DNA of 64,000 nt, from NCBI GenBank assembly GCA_964608455.1, contig CAZSNM010000005.1, forward strand, positions 1 through 64,000, in the 5' to 3' direction. Position 1 is the first letter of the stretch, and each line of letters starts with the position of its first letter. Positions 8,561-18,050 of the stretch are shown piece by piece. The DNA is from DTDX01 sp964608455 (GTDB lineage: Archaea; Thermoproteota; Bathyarchaeia; 40CM-2-53-6; DTDX01). The notes under the pieces are model-generated. The model was not told where the DNA came from. It was given only the letters and a program-made list of their open reading frames with translations, and made no database searches. Both the position numbers and the translations under genes were made by a program.

Positions 8561-8797
8561 TTAAGCTGAAATTAATGTAGCAGTTTTAACTATTCCAGGA
8601 ATCTTTCTAATCAATGCTACTGTTTCGCTTAAAATTGAAAAATCATTAAGCTCAATTCTAACTATTACATCATATTCTCCATAAACAACTTTTGCTTCTG
8701 TAACGCCTGGAAACTTTTTTGCTTCTTTAACTACTTCTCTTTCTCTTCCAGCTTGAGTATTTATAAGCATATAAACAATTGATGATTTTTCCTTCAA
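8561..8797 (-). CDS. Free-standing Lrp/AsnC effector-binding (RAM) domain protein
   Basis: A 78-residue protein equal to the C-terminal effector domain of Lrp/AsnC regulators, without the DNA-binding domain. The typical pattern is present: an opening beta strand (YMLINTQAG), helix with REREVVKEAKKFPGV, the KVVYGEYDVIVRIE strand pair, and a final strand. These domains form dimers or octamers that bind amino acids between subunits. Stand-alone forms may tune other Lrp proteins or enzymes. Three further copies occur in this window. No operon partner is evident. Confidence 0.88.
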   Translation of the reverse strand: MKEKSSIVYMLINTQAGREREVVKEAKKFPGVTEAKVVYGEYDVIVRIELNDFSILSETVALIRKIPGIVKTATLISA

Positions 8798-8864
8798 AAA
8801 TTAATCAACCTCAAAATTTAATTTTACTTTTATATAGCAATTTTATGCTTTAAATATTTTAGAT

Positions 8865-9989
8865 TTAAAATGGAAAGGCTATAAAGCATAGAATTAACAT
8901 AACTATGGAAAGTATATAAAGAATTTTTCTAGAGTTGCTTAATGGAGAAACATCATCTAATGGTTCAGCACCTATTACTCCTCGTCCACTTCCAAACATC
9001 CATAACAAAAGAAATAGAGCAAAAAACCAATATCCCGAAAAAATCAATATAATTAACCCAATTAAAGAAGCGACTTTATGTCCTGAAGCCCCGAATATAG
9101 CTCGAGCTACATGACCTCCATCAAGTTGCCATATTGGAAGAATATTTAAAAATGTTAGTAAAGCGCCAACCCAGGCAGCAAACTCTATTTGAGTTAAAAC
9201 AAGCCTAAAACCTTGAGGAATTTGACGAATCAAAGGTAAAAGAATTTCAAATAATAATGGTGATTTTGGCCAATCCATTCTTTGAACTAGTTTTTGCTGC
9301 TCCCAAACGGCTACTTCAGCTTCAGGCACAAGAAAACCTAATTGAAAACTTAATATAGCTATAAGAATTGTAGCTATAAACCCTGCAAATGGACCTGCAA
9401 ATCCTATATCAAAAAGCTCATCCTTATTTGTTGGAGGAGACTTTAATGATACTATTGCTCCAAAAGTTCCAAATGGTGGAGGACCAGGAATAAAATATGG
9501 TAAAGAAAAAGTTAATCCATGAATTTTACAAGCAAGAATATGCCCTGATTCATGTAAACCAATTATAGCAAAAAGCGATATAGTGAATAAAGCTGCTTGA
9601 AGAAAAGCATTTTCACTTTTCATTAAAATTTCTTTTAATATTGGAGTATTAATGAAGCTATAGTATCCGGCTAAAAATATTGTTCCTAAAGTTGCGCTTA
9701 ATAATATAAGGTTTAAAAGGTTGCTTTTTCCTTTTCTTTCAAAAGGTTTTAAAAGAATTTTTATAACATATCGATTTTCTTCTTTTCTTAAAAAAGGCAT
9801 TAAATTAAGTTTCATAAATTCTTTAGAAGCTTTCTTAAAGTTTTCCTTGGTTATTTCAGGTGAAATAATAAAGTTTGGAATTCCCTTTTCATCTATATAT
9901 GCATCTAACACATTAAATTTAGAGGAAATTAAAGCTTTTAATTCAGGGAATGAAGGATAATAGGGTGTTTCTAAATAATTAAAAGCCAT
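8865..9989 (-). CDS. Site-2 protease family (M50) membrane metalloprotease
   Basis: A 374-residue membrane metalloprotease. The N-terminal 85 residues are soluble. The zinc motif HESGH (His146, His150) lies in a membrane helix, and the third ligand is expected in QLDGGH near residue 293. A conserved GPFAGF loop and several further membrane helices complete the M50 core. Family members cut membrane-anchored regulators or other proteins inside the bilayer. The length and layout match the archaeal group with a soluble N-terminal domain. The next upstream gene runs on the other strand. Confidence 0.92.
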   Translation of the reverse strand: MAFNYLETPYYPSFPELKALISSKFNVLDAYIDEKGIPNFIISPEITKENFKKASKEFMKLNLMPFLRKEENRYVIKILLKPFERKGKSNLLNLILLSATLGTIFLAGYYSFINTPILKEILMKSENAFLQAALFTISLFAIIGLHESGHILACKIHGLTFSLPYFIPGPPPFGTFGAIVSLKSPPTNKDELFDIGFAGPFAGFIATILIAILSFQLGFLVPEAEVAVWEQQKLVQRMDWPKSPLLFEILLPLIRQIPQGFRLVLTQIEFAAWVGALLTFLNILPIWQLDGGHVARAIFGASGHKVASLIGLIILIFSGYWFFALFLLLWMFGSGRGVIGAEPLDDVSPLSNSRKILYILSIVMLILCFIAFPF

Positions 9990-10120
9990 TCTACTTCATC
10001 CTTTTAATTGGGATAATGATGTTTAATCTTATTTATTAATTTTATGAAATAATAATTGAAAATTAAATAGAAAAACTTTAATAAAAATGAAGGTTTACGA
10101 ATTTTCAGGATTTGATAAAA

Positions 10121-10588
10121 ATGTTTGTTATTAGAAGGTTTAATCCAAACGATTTGAATGCTGTAATCGAAATAAATAGAAGATGTCTTCCTGAAAATTA
10201 TACAATTAATTTCTTTATGGATATTTATAGAAATTGTCCTGAAGCTTTTTTAGTGGCTGAAGCTGAAGATAAAATTGTTGGATATATAATGTGCAGATTA
10301 GAATATGGCTTTTCAGATTTTAACAGATTTAAACTTGTTAAAAAGGGGCATATTGTTTCAATAGCTGTACTTAATGAATATAGACGAAAAGGAATAGGTT
10401 CATCTTTAATTGCTCAAGCCTTAAAAGAGCTTGCTAATGCTCAAGCTAAAGAATGTTATTTAGAGGTTAGAATTACTAATGAAGCGGGAATAAACCTTTA
10501 TAAAAAGTTTGGTTTTGTAATTACTCAAAGAATAGCTTATTATTATCATGATGGAGAAGATGCTTACGTAATGTCTAAAAAGCTTTAA
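10121..10588 (+). CDS. GNAT acetyltransferase, RimI/Ard1-like N-terminal acetyltransferase
   Basis: A 155-residue GNAT protein. The acetyl-CoA site has the RRKGIGSSL (RxxGxG) loop, and the C-terminal ITNEAGINLYKKFGF block is typical of RimI/NAA10-type enzymes that acetylate protein N-termini. The best start is the ATG at 10121, which has AGGA at 10107-10110. A TTG at 10112 in the same frame is too close to that site. It overlaps the 3' end of the convergent protease gene by 4 bases. Archaea usually carry one broad-specificity enzyme of this group, and this is a good candidate. Confidence 0.88.
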   Translation: MFVIRRFNPNDLNAVIEINRRCLPENYTINFFMDIYRNCPEAFLVAEAEDKIVGYIMCRLEYGFSDFNRFKLVKKGHIVSIAVLNEYRRKGIGSSLIAQALKELANAQAKECYLEVRITNEAGINLYKKFGFVITQRIAYYYHDGEDAYVMSKKL

Positions 10589-13329
10589 GTTTTAACTTCT
10601 GGATAACTCATAGACTTAAATTTTAAAGATTTAAGTTGAAGAGAAATCCTTTTTAATAATTCTTCTTCAGTGATGTTAAGGGAATGAAGCCAAGCTTCTA
10701 ATTGTTTTTGAATAGAAACAACATTAATGTTTTTTTCCATTAAAATTTCCCATTCATCTTTAGAGTTTTCATAATTCCATTTTGGAAGTAAAAACTTGTT
10801 TATTTTCATTTTTTTGGCTTTTAAAGCTGCAAGAAATTTTCCTGCACCTCTCCATCCAACACCGCCTACTGGACCGACATTCCCTTTAATATCTCCTTTT
10901 CCAGTCATAACTACTGTTGGTTCAACTTTTATTTGAGTAAGCTCTGAAATAGCTGCTACGCTAAAAGCAACTCCTAAGCTTGGACCGCTAACTCCTAAAC
11001 CTGAAGCCCCCTCCAATGGGCTAACAACTTCAAATATAAAATCGAATTTGGAGATGTCTTCACCAATTTTTTCTCTAACATATTTTTTAATGTACTCAAC
11101 TACGTTTGCAGCACTTTCAATTACGCTTGTATCTTCAATAGCTGTTGGACCAACAATTGTTGACTTTGAAGCGCCTGTTACAATAGTTTTTCCATCACCA
11201 TTTGGATTTATTACACATTCAACTATAAGTATTATTCCTCTTCTACCAGTTGGATCAGTTCCAAGCCCATAAGCCACACCAGTTTCTGGTTCCTCAAAAA
11301 CAGCACTTTCCTGAACATCCATTAATTCCTTATCTATATCTTGTTCAAGTTGTTGTGCAGCTTTTTCAAAATGATAAAGTTTAATTTTATAGTTTTCTCC
11401 AGTTAAATCGATAGGATTTTTAATTAATTCTTCTTCTTTTAAATTTAATACTTCACAAAGCCTCTTTATATCATCATAAAACATTTTTAAAACTTTGCGT
11501 TTATGATTTTCATCTCCTTTTTTAAGCTCCCAAGAAGCGATAATCTCTTGGGTTCTTAATCGATTAGCAGATCTTATTATTTCTGCAACAACCCTTGGAG
11601 AAACAATTCTATACTTTTTTATTATTCTTAATACGCCATCAATGGTAACTTCCGGATCTAAATGCTCTAAATAATGATTTAAATGAATTCTAATTATATC
11701 TCGTCTTTCAGCATCATTTCTTGGCAATGGTATTTCTATAATGTTTGGTTCAAAACGATTTAAAACAGCTTCATCAACAGCTTCAAGTCTATTTGTAGCA
11801 GCTATAACAATAACATTTTCGAGAGGTTGCAATCCATCAAGTTCAGTTAATATTTGAGCAGTTATTCTATCGCCTACAGGATCTCCTTTACGCTTTCCAG
11901 CTATTATATCAAATTCATCAAAAAATATTATACTTGGAGCTGCTTTTCTAGCTATTGCAAATAAATCTCTTACATTTTTTTCAGGTTCACCAACCCATTT
12001 AGCATTAATAAGAAGTTGAGCTGCTGGAGCATAAAAGAATTCAGCACCATTTTCTCTAGCGATAGCTTTAGAAATATGAGTTTTACCACAGCCAGGTTCA
12101 CCCCAAAGAATAAACCCCTTAGGAGGTATCCAACCAAGCTTATTTACAAGCTCGGGCTTTAAACTTAATGAAATTGTTTTAAAAATTTTTTCCTTTATAC
12201 CAAATAATCCTCCAACATCATCATAAGTTATTGAAGGTTTTATTTTAAGAACAGAACTTATAACTTCAACGCTTTTTTCCTGTTCAACATATCCTCTAAG
12301 CTCTCTAGCTACAGCCTCAAAATCTTCTATTGAAACCCTATATTTAATCTCGCTTTTTTGAGTTAATCTTCTTTCTAGTCTTTCAAAAAGGCTTTTTCTA
12401 ATTGGCGCTATTTTCTTTTCTCTAACCTTATTGCAAGCATCAATTATATCAAATGGGGTTAATTGTGTTTGCCTATAAATACTTACTCCTTTTTCTAAAG
12501 TTTTCATAACTTCCTCTGGATTTAAATAGTCCCATCCATGACTTTTAAGTTCTGAACTTAAAATAGCTAAAAGCATTTCCCTAGTTATGTTTTGATCCAA
12601 ATCTATTGTAAACGCTCTTCTTCTTATATCTTCTCTAATAGATTCATACATGCTTGTAGCAGCTATTAAAATAGTTCTTGTTGATGTATCTAAAAGTCTT
12701 CTTAAATTATTTATGAAAATGCTTTGAACTCGTAAATCTTCCATTTCAGCTACTCTAGCCGCTTTAGCTGTATCAATTTTTTTACCAAAACTTTCAAATT
12801 CATCTATGAAAATTATGCTTGGCGTATTAAAGGCTTTATCAAAAATAGCCATTAAGTTTCTAGCTGATTGACCATAGAGAGGATCAAAAACTTCAGGTCC
12901 TTTAACAAAAATTGGTTGAACATTTACACCATTTTTTATTCCATGCATAACTCCTTCTCTAATGCATACTTCTGCAAGTAAAGATTTTCCGGTTCCGCTT
13001 GCACCTTTAAGAATAAAGAATTTTGGTGGTGGAGCATCCTTAAGTAATTCTTTTATATATTTATCTTGAACAACATGAAAGCTTATGCTGGACATTATAA
13101 GCTCATATTCTTTATCTCTTCCAACAAGTTTTTCTCTTTTTGAAGGATAATTTTTATCAAGCTCCTTCATCAACTTTTGGAGTTTTCTTGGAGTTAACTT
13201 TGCATTTTTCCATCTTCGATACTCCTTAGTTGTAACATATAATGGGAAACTTAATAGCATACCAAGCTTAGGATAACGAATCCACCAAGGTTTAAATTCT
13301 TCATCATTCTTCTTCATCGATAAGCTCAT
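10585..13329 (-). CDS. ATP-dependent protease with two AAA+ modules and a C-terminal Lon (S16) protease domain
   Basis: A 914-residue protein with three clear parts. AAA+ module 1 has Walker A GASGTGKS (109-116) and Walker B IIFIDEF (172-178). AAA+ module 2 has Walker A GEPGCGKT (410-417), Walker B IIFFDEFD and an ATNRLEAVDEAVLNRF sensor region, and resembles Cdc48/FtsH-type ATPases. A Lon-type protease domain fills residues 680-900, with Ser784 in SGPSLG and candidate Lys831. Ordinary archaeal LonB has one AAA+ module and a membrane insertion; neither applies here. Residues 15-40 are hydrophobic/aromatic and could touch the membrane. The start at 13329 has GAGGG six bases upstream and overlaps the preceding membrane-protein gene by 26 bases. 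It likely unfolds and degrades proteins. Confidence 0.88.
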   Translation of the reverse strand: MSLSMKKNDEEFKPWWIRYPKLGMLLSFPLYVTTKEYRRWKNAKLTPRKLQKLMKELDKNYPSKREKLVGRDKEYELIMSSISFHVVQDKYIKELLKDAPPPKFFILKGASGTGKSLLAEVCIREGVMHGIKNGVNVQPIFVKGPEVFDPLYGQSARNLMAIFDKAFNTPSIIFIDEFESFGKKIDTAKAARVAEMEDLRVQSIFINNLRRLLDTSTRTILIAATSMYESIREDIRRRAFTIDLDQNITREMLLAILSSELKSHGWDYLNPEEVMKTLEKGVSIYRQTQLTPFDIIDACNKVREKKIAPIRKSLFERLERRLTQKSEIKYRVSIEDFEAVARELRGYVEQEKSVEVISSVLKIKPSITYDDVGGLFGIKEKIFKTISLSLKPELVNKLGWIPPKGFILWGEPGCGKTHISKAIARENGAEFFYAPAAQLLINAKWVGEPEKNVRDLFAIARKAAPSIIFFDEFDIIAGKRKGDPVGDRITAQILTELDGLQPLENVIVIAATNRLEAVDEAVLNRFEPNIIEIPLPRNDAERRDIIRIHLNHYLEHLDPEVTIDGVLRIIKKYRIVSPRVVAEIIRSANRLRTQEIIASWELKKGDENHKRKVLKMFYDDIKRLCEVLNLKEEELIKNPIDLTGENYKIKLYHFEKAAQQLEQDIDKELMDVQESAVFEEPETGVAYGLGTDPTGRRGIILIVECVINPNGDGKTIVTGASKSTIVGPTAIEDTSVIESAANVVEYIKKYVREKIGEDISKFDFIFEVVSPLEGASGLGVSGPSLGVAFSVAAISELTQIKVEPTVVMTGKGDIKGNVGPVGGVGWRGAGKFLAALKAKKMKINKFLLPKWNYENSKDEWEILMEKNINVVSIQKQLEAWLHSLNITEEELLKRISLQLKSLKFKSMSYPEVKT

Positions 13330-13678
13330 ACCATTCCCTCTTTTTAGCTATTCCATAAACTATTCCAGTCAAAATAACAGGAAAAATAGGTAGGAGTAAA
13401 ATGGATTTTGAAATATGGATAAACAGATTTTTTCCAGTTAAAAACTTGAAAGTAAAACTTCCAAAAGTTAAAATTAAAGCTTCAAGTTCAACAATTCCAA
13501 AAGCTATTAAAAAGGCATAAAATAAAACTCTTATAATCATCGCTATAGAATCCTTTTTAACCCATCTATCTCTTTTCCTAACTTTCATATCTTTAATATT
13601 TAATATTCCAACTGAAATAAATAAAGTTAATATAACAGCATATGAAGCAAATACTATTAGGGGAAAAAAATTAACCAT
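13304..13678 (-). CDS. Small membrane protein coupled to the AAA-AAA-Lon protease
   Basis: A 124-residue protein of unknown family with three hydrophobic spans (about residues 4-24, 45-70 and 88-110), a basic loop MKVRKRDRWVKK between the first two, and an acidic cytoplasmic-type end (ELIDEEE). Its 3' end overlaps the start of the large protease gene by 26 bases, so the two are probably translated together. A role in anchoring or feeding the protease at the membrane is inferred from this coupling, because archaeal LonB is itself membrane-bound while this protease has no clear membrane helix. Confidence 0.72.
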   Translation of the reverse strand: MVNFFPLIVFASYAVILTLFISVGILNIKDMKVRKRDRWVKKDSIAMIIRVLFYAFLIAFGIVELEALILTFGSFTFKFLTGKNLFIHISKSILLLPIFPVILTGIVYGIAKKREWYELIDEEE

Positions 13679-13750
13679 AAAAATGTTCCCTAGTAAATAT
13701 TGTTTTTCATCCTCAAAAATATTTCGTTTTTCTTTGGTGATTAATTAAAA

Positions 13751-14878
13751 ATGCTTAGGCATAAAGAATGTAAACTTTGCAGTAAAAAAAGCGAGTTAAT
13801 CTCAAGCATTCTTAACCTTTGTATTAACTGCATTAAAGAAAAACCTGATGAAACTAAACAATTAATATTAGAGGCTCATGAATCAATAAGAGCCTTTTAT
13901 AATCTACCTCCAGTACCTCCTAAATCATTAGGAGGAATTCAATGCAATTTATGCGCTAATGAATGTATAATTGGTGTTGGAGAAAAAGGATATTGCGGTT
14001 TAAGAAAAAACTTAAATGGAAAATTAATTTCTTTATCCAGCACTGATAAAGCAGTTTTACATTGGTATCCTGACCCTCATGTTACAAATTGTTGTAGCGC
14101 TTGGTTTTGTCCAGCTGGGACAGGATCAGGGTACCCAAAATTTGCTTATACTAATGGGCCGGAGATAGGATATAAAAATTTAGCTATATTCTTTTATGGA
14201 TGTAATTTTGATTGTTTATTTTGTCAAAATGCTTCCCATAAAGATATAGATGAGGCTTCAACAATTTCCTTAAATGAATTAACTAAGGTAATTAAAAATG
14301 ATAAAAAATATTCTTGCATATGTTTTTTCGGCGGCTCACCTGAACCCCAACTCCCATTCGCTATATCATTTTCAAAAAAGGTGCTTGAAGAAAATCCAAA
14401 TAGAATAATTAGAATTTGTTTTGAATGGAATGGATGCGGAAACAAGCTTTTAGTTAAAGAAGCTGCAGAAATTGCTTTTAAAAGCGGTGGAAACATTAAA
14501 TTTGATTTAAAATGTTTTAATGAAAATTTAAGTTTGGCTTTAAGCGGAGTTTCAAATAAAAAAGCTTATGAAAATTTTGAGTTTATAGCTAATGAATTTT
14601 ATAATGAAAGAAAAGATTTACCAGTTTTAACAGCTACAACGCTTTTAGTTTCAGGATATGTTGATGAGGAAGAAGTTAAGAAAATTTCAGAGTTTATTGC
14701 AAGTTTAAACCCTGAAATTCCATATTCACTTTTAGTTTTTCATCCAGACTTCATGATGAATGATCTTCCCATAACCCCAAAAAATCAAGCATTAAACTGT
14801 TATAAAATTGCTAAAAGATTTTTAAGAAATGTTTATTTAGGAAATATTCATTTGCTTAGCAATTTAAGAATTTATTAA
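13751..14878 (+). CDS. Radical SAM protein, pyruvate-formate-lyase-activase-like
   Basis: A 375-residue protein. The first 30 residues hold two CxxC pairs (CKLC, CINC) and probably bind zinc. A second cysteine pair, CNLCANEC, follows near residue 64. The radical SAM motif CNFDCLFC (CxxxCxxC) lies near residue 151, after IFFYGC. The layout resembles the archaeal PflA-like group with extra N-terminal cysteines. These enzymes usually make glycyl radicals or modify proteins or RNA, and no glycyl-radical partner is seen nearby. It is the first of three plus-strand radical SAM genes, but the 140-base gap to the next contains a likely promoter. Confidence 0.82.
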   Translation: MLRHKECKLCSKKSELISSILNLCINCIKEKPDETKQLILEAHESIRAFYNLPPVPPKSLGGIQCNLCANECIIGVGEKGYCGLRKNLNGKLISLSSTDKAVLHWYPDPHVTNCCSAWFCPAGTGSGYPKFAYTNGPEIGYKNLAIFFYGCNFDCLFCQNASHKDIDEASTISLNELTKVIKNDKKYSCICFFGGSPEPQLPFAISFSKKVLEENPNRIIRICFEWNGCGNKLLVKEAAEIAFKSGGNIKFDLKCFNENLSLALSGVSNKKAYENFEFIANEFYNERKDLPVLTATTLLVSGYVDEEEVKKISEFIASLNPEIPYSLLVFHPDFMMNDLPITPKNQALNCYKIAKRFLRNVYLGNIHLLSNLRIY

Positions 14879-15016
14879 ATTTCTATTGCATAGCTATTTA
14901 TCATTTATTGTTATCTAGAAGAGAAAGCTTTAAATAGTTTTAAGAATAAAACATAATATTTGATTTTTCACTGTTAAATTTTAATTAAAATAAAATAGTA
15001 ATGGAGCGCTTTAATA

Positions 15017-16450
15017 TTGGAGGAAAAAATTCAAACATTCAGGTTAATCTCAAATAATTTTTTCACAAGAAGCTTGTTAAAAAGTATTTCAAACTATTGC
15101 GAAAAAGATGGAAAAAATAGACTGGAAATAGGCTTAGAGCTTTATTCAGGAGTTAGAAAAGAAGCATGTTTAAAATGCAGGGTTACCGAAAAATTTTTAA
15201 ATTTAATTTTAAAAATCGGTAGAAAAACATTTAACGTTTCAGAGGAGGAAATGAAAAAAACTTTTGCTGATGCTTATTGGAGAAGAGGGTTAAGCAGTGT
15301 AGTTAAAGGATTAGGTCTTTTCGGTGTTACAAAACCATTTACTCCAGGAGCACCATTTCAAGTTGTTTGGGAAATAACTAAAGCTTGTAATTTAAGATGT
15401 AAACATTGCTCAGCTAATGCTGGAGTTGGACTAGATGAATTAAATACAGAAGAAGCTTTAAAAGCAATAGATAAACTTGATAAATTTGGTATAACGATTT
15501 TAGCCTTCTCCGGTGGAGAACCATTAATTCGAAAAGATTTTCCTAAACTTGCTAAATATGCAGCTGATAAAGGAATATACGTAGCTGTAGCTACAAATGG
15601 TACATTAATAACTAAGGAAAAAGCGAAAGAAATGAAGGAAGCTGGAATAGAGTATGTGCAAATCAGCCTTGATGGAGCAGTTCCAGAAACCCATGATCAC
15701 TTTAGGGGAGTACAAGGTGCATTTAATAAAACTATTGAAGGAATTAAAAATGTTGTAGCTGAAGATTTCTTTGTTAACGTTTCAACCACTGTAACTAAAT
15801 TAAATTATAGGGAAATTCCAAAAATACTAGATTTATGCGAAAAGCTTGGTGTAGATTGGTTTATGGCATATAATTTTATTCCAACTGGAAGGGGCATCGA
15901 TATAGCAGAGTTAGATTTGACGCCGGAAGAAAGAGAAAATCTTTTAAAAATGCTTTATGAAAGAATGCAAAATTCAAATATAGCTATGCTTTCTACAGCT
16001 CCTCAACTTGCTAGAGTTTCTTTAGAAGCTTCCTGCCAAAGCGAAGCATTAGTTTTAAGCCACTTTTACTCAGCTAAATCAAGGGAAAAAATTAAGAGTT
16101 TAGCTGAATTTATAGGTGGATGCGGTGCAGGAAGATTTTATATAGCTATAAAGCCTAATGGTGATATTCAACCATGCGTTTTTCTACCATTAAAACTTGG
16201 AAACATTAAAAGCGATAATCTGGAAGAATTATGGGTAACATCTAAAGTTTTAAAAGATCTTAGAAATAAAGATGCTTTAAAAGGACATTGTGGAATATGC
16301 GAATATAGATATTATTGTGGTGGATGTAGGGCAAGAGCTTATGGATACTTTAAAGACTATTTAGCACCTGACCCAGGTTGCATAAATAATAACGAGTATT
16401 ATGCTATGTTGAAAAAAGAAGTTGAGTTAACTCCTGTTATTCAACGTTAA
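15017..16450 (+). CDS. Radical SAM/SPASM protein, heme-biosynthesis (AhbD/NirJ)-like
   Basis: A 477-residue enzyme with an N-terminal region of about 110 residues, a radical SAM core with CNLRCKHC near residue 127 and a LAFSGGEPL SAM-binding loop, and a SPASM-type C-terminus with cysteines in CGAGRFYIAI, QPCVF and CGICEYRYYCGGCRARAY. SPASM proteins bind auxiliary clusters and modify peptides, heme precursors or small molecules. The closest recognisable group is AhbD/NirJ-like, but assignment to heme synthesis is not supported by neighbours. The start is a TTG at 15017 with GGAG at 15003-15006. The preceding sequence CTTTAAATAG near 14930 could be the TATA box. Confidence 0.82.
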   Translation: MEEKIQTFRLISNNFFTRSLLKSISNYCEKDGKNRLEIGLELYSGVRKEACLKCRVTEKFLNLILKIGRKTFNVSEEEMKKTFADAYWRRGLSSVVKGLGLFGVTKPFTPGAPFQVVWEITKACNLRCKHCSANAGVGLDELNTEEALKAIDKLDKFGITILAFSGGEPLIRKDFPKLAKYAADKGIYVAVATNGTLITKEKAKEMKEAGIEYVQISLDGAVPETHDHFRGVQGAFNKTIEGIKNVVAEDFFVNVSTTVTKLNYREIPKILDLCEKLGVDWFMAYNFIPTGRGIDIAELDLTPEERENLLKMLYERMQNSNIAMLSTAPQLARVSLEASCQSEALVLSHFYSAKSREKIKSLAEFIGGCGAGRFYIAIKPNGDIQPCVFLPLKLGNIKSDNLEELWVTSKVLKDLRNKDALKGHCGICEYRYYCGGCRARAYGYFKDYLAPDPGCINNNEYYAMLKKEVELTPVIQR

Positions 16451-16493
16451 GTTTTTTATTTATTTTTAAAAGATTTTTGTGGAGGGAAAATTA

Positions 16494-18050
16494 TTGGTTG
16501 AGATCATACTTACTGCTGATAGAACGTTAATGAGTAATTATCATGGAAAAGAATTTCTTGGTTTTGCTACTAGTGCTCCACCAAACATTTTGCCAACCTG
16601 GCTTTATAAATTTATGTTTTTCCCTCCAATAAAAAATAAAAATGGTATACCGATTGAGGCTCCTTATGCGCTTAGAAAAATTGAAGCAAAGCTTCTAGAT
16701 GAAGGGTTTAACGTGCTTACAGTTGATCCGGATCATTTAAAAAAGTATATTAAAAACGCTAAAGTTCTATGTGTTCATGTTATGGATCCCTTTGGTTTAG
16801 GACCTTCATCAACAACCTTTGCTAGAATTCTTCGTACAGGTGAGCCTTATCTATCAAAATATTTTAAAGAATTGCTTACAAAGAATGAGGTTAAAGAAGC
16901 TAAGAAGCGAGGTTTAAAGATAATTGTGGGTGGTCCTGGAGTTTGGCAATTTAAATATAGAGTTGAAGAACAAAAAGCTTATGGAATAGATTGTATAGTT
17001 TATGGAGAAGCAGAACGTATTATTAGTAATCTTATAAGAAAAGCTTTAAATGGGGAAGAGTTACCAAGCTATTTTGAAGTTAACCTTTATGAATTACCAA
17101 GTTTAAACGAGATTTCAGAAATTAAAAACCCTTCAATTAATGGTTTAATTGAAGTTGGTCGTGGATGCCCTAGAGGATGCGATTTTTGCAGCGTAACCCT
17201 AAAGCCTTTAAGATGGTACCCGCTTGATAAAATAGAAAAGGAACTTCAAGTAAATGTTAAAGGTGGGTTAACTTCAGGCATTCTTCATGCTGAAGATGTG
17301 CTTCTTTATGGTTCTAAATCTGTTATTCCTGATAGAGAAAAAGTTCTTGAATTACATAAATTAACTAAAAAATATTTAAAGAATTTTTGTTGGAGCCATG
17401 TTAGCATAGCAGCTATAGCAGCTGATCCAAAATTGTTTAAAGAAGTTTCAGAAATAATTATTGATGAAAATCAAAAATGGTGGGGTGCTCAAATAGGTAT
17501 AGAAACAGGTTCACCTAGATTAGTTAAATTAACTATGCCAGCTAAAGCTAAGCCTTTTAAACCTGAAGAGTGGCCTTCTGTTGTAAAGGAAGCGGCAGGT
17601 TTAATGAATGATTATGGATTGATACCTGCTTGCACATTGATTACAGGTTTACCTGAAGAAACTGATGAAGATGTAATTAAAACCATAGAATTAATTGAAG
17701 ATTTGGATTGGTTTAAAAGTATGATCGTTCCGTTATTTTTTGTTCCCATGGGTAAATTAAAGAATAAAGATTGGTTTAAATATGAAGATTTAACAGAGTT
17801 ACAAAAAGAATTGATGGTTAAATGTCTCAGTCATGATATTAAATATGCAAGGGAAATTATGGATTGGTATATTAAGGAGAAATGGTATAGCCCTATATTA
17901 AGAAGGCTTTATGATTTGTTTATTTGGTTAATAGAGCGTAAAGGGAAAAAAAGCAAAATTTTTGAATATCAAAAAGTTTCAGTTTTTCATAAGGAAAGGG
18001 AGGAAATTAAAGAGGTTGAAGCTGTTAAAAGAGGCTACTACTATTGCTGA
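16494..18050 (+). CDS. B12-binding-type radical SAM protein
   Basis: A radical SAM protein of about 518 residues. Its N-terminal 190 residues look like the Rossmann-like region of the cobalamin-binding radical SAM family, with the IIVGGPGVWQF segment, followed by the cluster motif CPRGCDFC (CxxxCxxC) near residue 225 and a barrel. Such enzymes often methylate or rearrange unactivated carbon. A strict DxHxxG cobalamin loop is not obvious, so B12 use is uncertain. The start is the TTG at 16494, because GGAGGG at 16481-16486 sits 7 bases upstream; the GTG at 16479 would place that site inside the gene. It follows the SPASM gene closely and is probably in the same transcript. Confidence 0.78.
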   Translation: MVEIILTADRTLMSNYHGKEFLGFATSAPPNILPTWLYKFMFFPPIKNKNGIPIEAPYALRKIEAKLLDEGFNVLTVDPDHLKKYIKNAKVLCVHVMDPFGLGPSSTTFARILRTGEPYLSKYFKELLTKNEVKEAKKRGLKIIVGGPGVWQFKYRVEEQKAYGIDCIVYGEAERIISNLIRKALNGEELPSYFEVNLYELPSLNEISEIKNPSINGLIEVGRGCPRGCDFCSVTLKPLRWYPLDKIEKELQVNVKGGLTSGILHAEDVLLYGSKSVIPDREKVLELHKLTKKYLKNFCWSHVSIAAIAADPKLFKEVSEIIIDENQKWWGAQIGIETGSPRLVKLTMPAKAKPFKPEEWPSVVKEAAGLMNDYGLIPACTLITGLPEETDEDVIKTIELIEDLDWFKSMIVPLFFVPMGKLKNKDWFKYEDLTELQKELMVKCLSHDIKYAREIMDWYIKEKWYSPILRRLYDLFIWLIERKGKKSKIFEYQKVSVFHKEREEIKEVEAVKRGYYYC

